Positions 59,131 through 64,000 of a stretch of 64,000 nucleotides of DNA are shown piece by piece; position 1 is the stretch's first letter, and each line of letters opens with the position of its first letter. The notes beneath the pieces are model-generated. The model was not told where the DNA came from. It did no database searches and saw only the letters and a program-made list of their open reading frames with translations. The stretch lies in the NCBI RefSeq assembly GCF_014199915.1, contig NZ_JACHOO010000001.1, forward strand, positions 608,232-672,231. Direction: 5' to 3'. The stretch comes from Prosthecomicrobium pneumaticum. GTDB taxonomy: Bacteria; Pseudomonadota; Alphaproteobacteria; Rhizobiales; Kaistiaceae. A program made the position numbers and the translations under genes.

Positions 59131-60057
59131 ATGACCGAAATCATGACCGTCCACGGTCCGATCACCCCGGACCAGCTCGGCGTCACCGACTATCACGAGC
59201 ATCTCTATGTCGAGCCGCCGTCCTGGCTGCACAGCCGCGATCCCGACTTCGCGCTCGACTCGGTCGAGAAGTCGGCCGAGGAGCTGAAGACCTTCGCCGC
59301 CGCCGGCGGCCGCACGCTCTGCGAACTGACCGCCGTCGACTTCGGCCGCAATGTCGGGAAGATCAAGGCGATCGCCGACCTTGTGCCGGAGGTCAATGTG
59401 ATCATGACCGCCGGCTACAACCGGCCGCATTATATGGGCCGCTGGGCGCATTCCGTTTCCGAAGCCGACATGATCCGCGACACGGTGCGCGACTGCCTCG
59501 TCGGCATCGACGGCACGGAGATCAAGGCCGGCATCATCAAATGCGGCACGGAATACAACAATTTCAACGACATCGCGCAGAAGCTCGTGCGCGTCGCGGC
59601 GGCCGCCCACAAGGAGACCGACCGCCCGGTCATCACCCACACGACGGCCGGCACGATGGGCTACGAACAGTCCGGCCTGCTGATCGAGAAGGGCGTCCCG
59701 GCGCATCGCATCGCGCTGTCGCACATGGACCGCAATCTCGACCTGCCCGACCACAAGCGGATCGCCGCGCTCGGCGTCTATCTCGGCTATGATTCCTTCG
59801 GCAAGTCCAAGTACGGCCCGGAGAGCCGGCGCATCGCGGCGCTGCGCGAGATGATCGACAGCGGCCATGGCGAGCGGCTGCTGATCGGCAACGATCTCGG
59901 CCGGCCGAGCTATTGGCGCGCCTATGGCGGCGGCCCCGGTCTCGATTATGTTCTGACCGATTTCCGCAAGCGCCTCCTCGCCGAGGGCTTCACCGAGGCC
60001 GAACTCACCATGCTGCTCGTCGACAATCCGCGCCGCTTCTTCGCCGGCGAGCTCTGA
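59131..60057 (+). CDS. Phosphotriesterase-family metallohydrolase (lactonase-like)
   Basis: A 308-residue amidohydrolase-fold protein. The binuclear metal site is fully visible: H22 and H24 (YHEHLY), carbamylated lysine K137 (IIKCG), H170 (ITHTTAG), H198 (LSHMD) and D255 (IGNDLG). The family includes phosphotriesterases, but most bacterial members act on sugar or acyl lactones. Directly after the SDR and creatininase-like genes and before the kinase, lactone hydrolysis is the best guess. It starts at the base following the previous stop. Confidence 0.88.
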   Translation: MTEIMTVHGPITPDQLGVTDYHEHLYVEPPSWLHSRDPDFALDSVEKSAEELKTFAAAGGRTLCELTAVDFGRNVGKIKAIADLVPEVNVIMTAGYNRPHYMGRWAHSVSEADMIRDTVRDCLVGIDGTEIKAGIIKCGTEYNNFNDIAQKLVRVAAAAHKETDRPVITHTTAGTMGYEQSGLLIEKGVPAHRIALSHMDRNLDLPDHKRIAALGVYLGYDSFGKSKYGPESRRIAALREMIDSGHGERLLIGNDLGRPSYWRAYGGGPGLDYVLTDFRKRLLAEGFTEAELTMLLVDNPRRFFAGEL

Positions 60058-60064
60058 GCCGGCC

Positions 60065-61570
60065 TTGAGCGCGATCTCCGACGCCACGCTCGGCATCGAC
60101 ATCGGCACCTCCGCCGTCAAGGTGGTGGCCGTCGGCGCGGACGGGCGCGTGCGCGCCCGCGCCAGCCGGCCCTATCCGATGGCGACACCGGCGCCGGGCC
60201 ATGTCGAGCAGGCGCCGGAGGACTGGTGGCGCGCGACCGCGGCGGCGGTCGCCGAGGTGGTGGCGGCGGTCGGCGCCGGCGCGATCGCCGGCATCGGCCT
60301 CTCCGGCCAGTTGAACGGCGTCGTGCTGATGGATACCGAGGACCGGCCGCTCGGGCCGGCCCTGATCTGGCTCGATACCCGCGCCGCCGCGGTCGCCGCC
60401 GACCTCGCCGCCCGCCACGGCCCTCTGCTGCGCGAAGCGGCCGCGACCGAGCTGACCGCCATCGCCGTGCTCTCGAAGCTCGCCTGGCTCGCCCGCCATG
60501 CGCCGGAACGGCTCGGCGCGGCGAAGCGGGCGCTGCTCGTCAAGGACTACATTCTCTGGCGGCTGACCGGCACGGTCGCGACGGACCCCTCCGACGCCTC
60601 GGCGACCGGGCTGATGGACGTGCGCCGCCTCGACTGGACCGGCGCGCTCTGCGAGGCCGCGGGCATTGCGCCCGCCCTGCTGCCGCCGATCCGGCCCTCG
60701 CTCGCGATCGCCGGTGCCATCACGTCGGACGCCGCGGCCGCGACCGGCCTCGCCGCCGGCACTCCGGTCGCGCCGGGCGGCGGCGATGTCGCGGCGCTCG
60801 CGGTCGGCTGCGGCGTCGTCGAGGAGGGCGTGCTCGGCGTCACGCTCGGCACGGCCGGCCATGTCGTGCTGTCGGCCCGCAGCCTGCCGGAGATCGGCCG
60901 CGAGCCCGGCTTCTGGCCGATCACCCATGCCGATCCGGCGCGCACCATCTGGCTCGGCCTCGTGATGAGCGGCGGCCTCAGCCTCTCCTGGCTGCACAGG
61001 ACGCTCTCCACCGGCGATCCGGCCCGGCTCGCCTTTCCCGCGATGACCGCGCTCGCCGAGGGCGTGCCGCCCGGTGCGCGCGGCGTCTCCTTCGTGCCCT
61101 TTCTCGAGGGCTCGGCGACACCGGCGCCCGAGGCCGCCGCCCGCGCCGGCTTCTCCGGCCTCTCTTCGGCGCATGGCGCGCCGGAGATGGTGCAGGCGGT
61201 GATGGAGGGCGTCGCCTTCAACGTGAAGGACTGCGTCGCGATGTTCGAGCGGCTCGGCGGCACGGTGCGCGAGGTGCGCGTCGCCGAGGGCGGCGCCCGC
61301 GTCGACCGCTGGTGCCGGATCATCGCCGATGTGCTCGAACGGCCCGTCGTGCGCATCGAGGAGCTCGACGCCTCGAGCGTCGGCGCCGCGCTGATGGCGC
61401 AGGTCGCGGTCGGCTGGGGCGGTCTCGAGGCGGTGGTCGCCCGCACGGTCGCGAACGGCACCGCCTTCACGCCGACAGAGGCGCATTTCGAGGCTTGCCG
61501 CGCCGCCTATCGCCGCTATCGTCGCCGCGCCGCGACGGAGATCGCCTTCGCCCGGTCGGACGCCGACTGA
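60065..61570 (+). CDS. xylB: FGGY carbohydrate kinase (xylulokinase-like)
   Basis: A 501-residue sugar kinase with the actin-like phosphate loop LGIDIGTSAVKVVAV, EQAPEDWW, GIGLSGQLNGVVLMD (the xylulokinase SGQMHG position), WLDTRA with the catalytic region, ATGLMDVRRLDW and the adenosine motif EGGARVDRWCRIIADV. The start is TTG 60065. Xylulokinase is the closest family type, but QLN in place of QMH suggests a different ketose or polyol. It phosphorylates the intermediate produced upstream. Confidence 0.88.
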   Translation: MSAISDATLGIDIGTSAVKVVAVGADGRVRARASRPYPMATPAPGHVEQAPEDWWRATAAAVAEVVAAVGAGAIAGIGLSGQLNGVVLMDTEDRPLGPALIWLDTRAAAVAADLAARHGPLLREAAATELTAIAVLSKLAWLARHAPERLGAAKRALLVKDYILWRLTGTVATDPSDASATGLMDVRRLDWTGALCEAAGIAPALLPPIRPSLAIAGAITSDAAAATGLAAGTPVAPGGGDVAALAVGCGVVEEGVLGVTLGTAGHVVLSARSLPEIGREPGFWPITHADPARTIWLGLVMSGGLSLSWLHRTLSTGDPARLAFPAMTALAEGVPPGARGVSFVPFLEGSATPAPEAAARAGFSGLSSAHGAPEMVQAVMEGVAFNVKDCVAMFERLGGTVREVRVAEGGARVDRWCRIIADVLERPVVRIEELDASSVGAALMAQVAVGWGGLEAVVARTVANGTAFTPTEAHFEACRAAYRRYRRRAATEIAFARSDAD

Positions 61571-61641
61571 CCCCCCGTCCTTCCCACCGGCCGGACCGCC
61601 CACGCGGACGGCCTCCCATTGCGCCAAAAAGGAGAAGTTCC

Positions 61642-61989
61642 ATGTCGATCAAGCGGCTCGAGGTCGGCCCCCGGATGAGCCAGGCCGTGATCCACGGCAA
61701 TGTCGTCTATCTCGCCGGACAGGTCGGCAAGGATGGCGAGGACGTCGCCGCGCAGACCCGCTCGGCGCTCGCCGAGGTCGACCGGCTGCTGGCACTCGCC
61801 GGCTCGAACAAGTCGAAGATCCTGTCGGCCACGATCTGGCTCGCCGACATCGCGGATTTTGCCGAGATGAACAGTGTGTGGGACGCCTGGGTCGACCCGC
61901 AGAACACCCCGGCCCGGGCGACCGGCGAGGCGAAGCTCGCCGCGCCGCGCTACAAGGTCGAGGTGATCGTCACCGCCGCGCTCGACTGA
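61642..61989 (+). CDS. RidA-family enamine/imine deaminase-like protein
   Basis: A 115-residue YjgF/YER057c/UK114 protein with YLAGQVGKDGEDVAAQTRSAL and the active-site loop ARATGEAKLAAPRYKVEVIV, where the arginine near the C-terminal third would bind the substrate carboxylate. AAGGAGAAG precedes ATG 61642. It lies 72 bp after the kinase and may be in the same transcript. RidA proteins hydrolyse reactive enamines/imines; in such operons the specific role is often unknown. Confidence 0.9.
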   Translation: MSIKRLEVGPRMSQAVIHGNVVYLAGQVGKDGEDVAAQTRSALAEVDRLLALAGSNKSKILSATIWLADIADFAEMNSVWDAWVDPQNTPARATGEAKLAAPRYKVEVIVTAALD

Positions 61990-62009
61990 GCCGCACGCCG
62001 ATCAAGATG

Positions 62010-62034
62010 GGCGGCCCCTCTGGAGGGGGCCGCC
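62010..62034. terminator. Bidirectional hairpin between ridA-like and aldolase-like genes
   Basis: Perfect 9-bp stem GGCGGCCCC/GGGGCCGCC around TCTGGAG in the 58-bp convergent gap. No long T-run, so efficiency is uncertain. Confidence 0.6.
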
Positions 62035-62047
62035 GCATTCTCTGCGC

Positions 62048-63091
62048 TCAGGCGGCCAGCCGCTGCGCCGCGTGCTTGAGCGGCTCCTCGGTGATGACGA
62101 GGTCGTCCTCGAGGCTGCGGGTCGGGGTGATGCCGAGCGTCTTCAGCGTCGCGTGATAGGCACGCACCGCCTCGTCGGGCGCGATGTCGCCTTCCGCCAC
62201 GCGGCGCATCATGGCGACGATCGTCGTCTGCGATTCGGCGAGGTTGATCTTGCGGCCGAACAGCGCGAGCCGCCCGCCATAGCGCTCGGTCTGGGCGATC
62301 AGTTCGAAGGTGTCGCGCGTCGTGCCGGCGCCGCCGCCGAGCACGCCGACGACGAGATCGGGATCGAAGGAGGCGAGCTCCTCGAGCGCCGCCGGCCCGT
62401 TGAACGGGATTTTGAGGAATTGCGGCCGGTCGGCCTTCGTCACGCCGCCGAGCACGCGCAGGATGTTGTCGTTGACGAACTCCGCCGCCGCGGCGCGGTC
62501 GAGCCCGCAATCGACGTTCGGATTGAACACTTCGAGGAAGTATTTGAAGCCGTTGCGGGCCGCGTCCTCGCGGAAGGCGGCGAAGGCCTCGCCGGCGGCG
62601 AGATCCATCTCGACATCGTTGACGAAGGTCATCGAATAGAGGCCGAGATCGGTGCCGGTCACCGGCTTCGTCGGATCGGGATCGAGCCCGCCATGCATGA
62701 TGCGCGGCAGGCTCGCGGTGCGATGCGGCCGCGACGGCGCCCTGGTGTAGCGCTGGTGACGCACGCCGCCCCAGCAATCGGTCGCATCATTGGCGCGGAT
62801 CGCAGGTTTCACCCGGCTGTTCGCGAACACGCCGCGCTCCTGCAGCAGTTCGAGATTGGAGGCCGAGACGAGCATGATGTCGACGACGTCCTGCGCGACG
62901 ATCTCGGCGATCTGGTCGAGGAACTCGGCGCGCGTGCGATAGCGGCTCCATGAACCGTCCTTGCCGCGATGGGGCGCCGTCGCGGTCACGCCCGATCCCA
63001 TGTCGCCATCCTTCGCATCGGCGATCACGAAATCGCTCCGCCGGTATTGGCCGGCGCGAATGCGGGCGAGCTTCTCCTCGAGGCGGGTCAC
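62048..63091 (-). CDS. TIM-barrel aldolase-like protein, unassigned
   Basis: A 347-residue protein read from GTG 63091, which has GGAAGGAAA upstream (MTRLEEKLARIRAGQYRRSDF). I cannot name its family with certainty. Strand-helix repeats and phosphate-loop-like ends (LVVGVLGGGAGTTRDTFELI; GGRLALFGRKINLAES) resemble DeoC/LacD-type class I aldolases, and KDGDMGSGVTATAPHRGKDG is distinctive. It is convergent with the sugar operon and could cleave the phosphorylated product of the XylB-like kinase. The longer open frame upstream (to 63412) lacks a ribosome site. Confidence 0.6.
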   Translation of the reverse strand: MTRLEEKLARIRAGQYRRSDFVIADAKDGDMGSGVTATAPHRGKDGSWSRYRTRAEFLDQIAEIVAQDVVDIMLVSASNLELLQERGVFANSRVKPAIRANDATDCWGGVRHQRYTRAPSRPHRTASLPRIMHGGLDPDPTKPVTGTDLGLYSMTFVNDVEMDLAAGEAFAAFREDAARNGFKYFLEVFNPNVDCGLDRAAAAEFVNDNILRVLGGVTKADRPQFLKIPFNGPAALEELASFDPDLVVGVLGGGAGTTRDTFELIAQTERYGGRLALFGRKINLAESQTTIVAMMRRVAEGDIAPDEAVRAYHATLKTLGITPTRSLEDDLVITEEPLKHAAQRLAA

Positions 63092-63317
63092 AGCCGTTTC
63101 CTTCCGATGATCGAGCCGGACGCTCGCCGGCCTTGGGCGCTGGTGTCGTGGCGATGGAGACCCGAGCGGCCGGACACCACGGCACGCCAGATCGGATGAC
63201 GCCCCTTCTCTATCATGATCAAACTCTACCAATCCAGAGCAAACTATCTTCCAAAGCCTGTCATATGGGTGGTGATGACCCTCGGCAGACCCAGGGACGG
63301 TTCGGGCAGGAGCCGCC
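63092..63317. other. Gene-free region, aldolase-like promoter side
   Basis: About 225 bp upstream of the aldolase-like gene. It has a locally AT-rich part (63210-63270, with ATCATGATCAAACTCTACC) that probably contains that gene's promoter. No operator or second gene was recognised. Confidence 0.4.
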
Positions 63318-63574
63318 CCCGCCACGCCAGAGCACCCGTCACCCCGGCCTCCGTGCCGGGGTCCATAATCGTGACGCGCGAGGACCGAACGCCGCTGCCT
63401 CCCCCAACACACCCTTCATCCGGGGCGGGACGAAGCGCAGACCCCGGGACCCACGTGCAGAGCTCGGGCTGCTCCCCTGCCCCGCCACGCGAGCGCCGCC
63501 CGGCTTGATGGGTCCCGGCTTCCGCCGGGATGACGGATGGAGAGGGCGTACCCAGAACACCAACCGGCACGATT
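63318..63574. repeat. Direct repeat, copy 1 (about 256 bp)
   Basis: Nearly identical to 63745-64000 with only a few substitutions and one base of length difference. It contains palindromic modules such as CCCCGGCCTCCGTGCCGGGG and CCCGGCTTCCGCCGGGATGA, the style of intergenic palindromic units that I recall from Rhizobiales genomes. Non-coding; open frames in it are side effects of GC-rich repeats. Confidence 0.85.
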
Positions 63575-63744
63575 ATGGATGCCGGCACGGAGGCCGGCAT
63601 GACGGGTGGAGGGGGCTGTTCGAAAGAACAGGCAGAAGGGGCCGTGGAGCAGCCGGCGGGGTCCCGGAGCAGCGGACTCCCTACCCCCTATGGGACCACA
63701 AGGGGCGAGGATCGAGGTGGGGGTGACGGCGCCGAGGCCGAAGG
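63575..63744. other. Spacer between the direct repeats
   Basis: 170 bp without a gene. Its left end holds an inverted copy of the palindromic module of the repeats (GCCGGCACGGAGGCCGGCAT, 63581-63600). The rest shows nothing recognisable. Confidence 0.5.
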
Positions 63745-64000
63745 CCCGCCACGCCAGAGCACCCGTCACCCCGGCCTCCGTGCCGGGGTCCATAATCGTG
63801 ACGCGCGAGGACCGAACGCCGCTGTCTCCCCCCACACACCCTTCATCCGGGGCGGGACGAAGCGCAGACCCCGGGACCCACGTGCAGAGCTCGGGCTGCT
63901 CCCCGCCCCGCCACGCGAGCGCCGCCCGGCTTGATGGGTCCCGGCTTCCGCCGGGATGACGGATGGAGAGGGCGTACCCAGAACACCAACCGGCACGATT
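63745..64000. repeat. Direct repeat, copy 2, continuing beyond the window
   Basis: Second copy of the 256-bp unit, offset by 426-427 bp from copy 1. The match is unbroken up to the last base, so the repeat probably continues outside and may be part of a longer tandem array. Confidence 0.85.

Noticed and set aside
58327..60120. Nearly 600-codon frame antisense to the creatininase and phosphotriesterase genes
   Set aside because: Covers two genes with complete active sites on the other strand; composition is typical of antisense GC-rich frames.
63318..64000. Repeats at the right end as a CRISPR array
   Set aside because: Two long direct copies with internal palindromes, no regular 25-40 bp repeats with unique spacers and no cas genes nearby.
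63244..64000. Open frames of 60-260 codons in the repeat region
   Set aside because: Translations are repeat-derived and duplicated with the DNA; no start signals.

Overview
The window comes from a GC-rich (roughly 68-70 %) alphaproteobacterium, most likely a member of the Hyphomicrobiales (Rhizobiales). The evidence is an RpoE-ChrR singlet-oxygen pair, general-stress promoters of the EcfG type, a P1B-5 ATPase with a hemerythrin tail, many ATGA/GTGA operon overlaps and Rhizobiales-type intergenic palindromic repeats. No rRNA, tRNA, phage, transposase or CRISPR array was seen.

Layout. (1) 1-3.4 kb: sugar-acid catabolism (aldehyde dehydrogenase start, GntR regulator, xylonate/arabonate-type dehydratase). 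(2) 3.4-7.8 kb: a sulfotransferase, a secondary-alcohol-type dehydrogenase and a P1B-5 ATPase-hemerythrin fusion; the last two diverge from an FNR/FixK-like box. (3) 7.9-16.4 kb: a singlet-oxygen island. rpoE-chrR leads a hydrolase, DUF1295 and methyltransferase operon; a divergent operon encodes an FAD oxidoreductase, DUF1365 and a CFA-synthase-like enzyme; DUF2147 and DUF2177 genes flank it. Four promoters fit TGATCC-N18-TA. (4) 16.4-37 kb: a general-stress and glycan island. Four glycosyltransferases, a B12-type radical SAM protein and two sugar epimerases form one overlapping operon; an SDR, a Zn-alcohol dehydrogenase, a circularly permuted glycosidase, a methyltransferase, a histidine phosphatase, myo-inositol-phosphate synthase, a PRTase-kinase fusion, DUF1003, DUF4142, DUF892 and Mn catalase follow. 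Seven promoters here read GGAAC-N16/17-GGTT, and an eighth (ending TGTT) drives a candidate small RNA.

(5) 37.1-53 kb: nitrogen-compound catabolism. One operon holds an SDR, two PuuE-like deacetylases and ureidoglycolate lyase; a second holds a class III aminotransferase, hydantoinase A/B, a dipeptide-type ABC importer and an amidase. Related 24-bp operators precede both, and a GntR gene lies between them. (6) 52.9-63.1 kb: a LacI-controlled sugar (or sugar-like) cluster: ABC importer without ATPase, SDR, creatininase family, phosphotriesterase family, xylulokinase-like kinase and RidA, with a convergent aldolase-like gene. (7) 63.1-64 kb: non-coding repeats including a 256-bp direct duplication that runs off the end.

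The strongest candidates for something little described are the stress-controlled glycan cluster of 17.6-34.4 kb (permuted glycosidase, PRTase-kinase fusion, inositol phosphate synthase, radical SAM enzyme), the small RNA at 28.7 kb and the two-methyltransferase lipid cluster in the singlet-oxygen island. Function assignments rest on motifs read by eye; no database search was possible.
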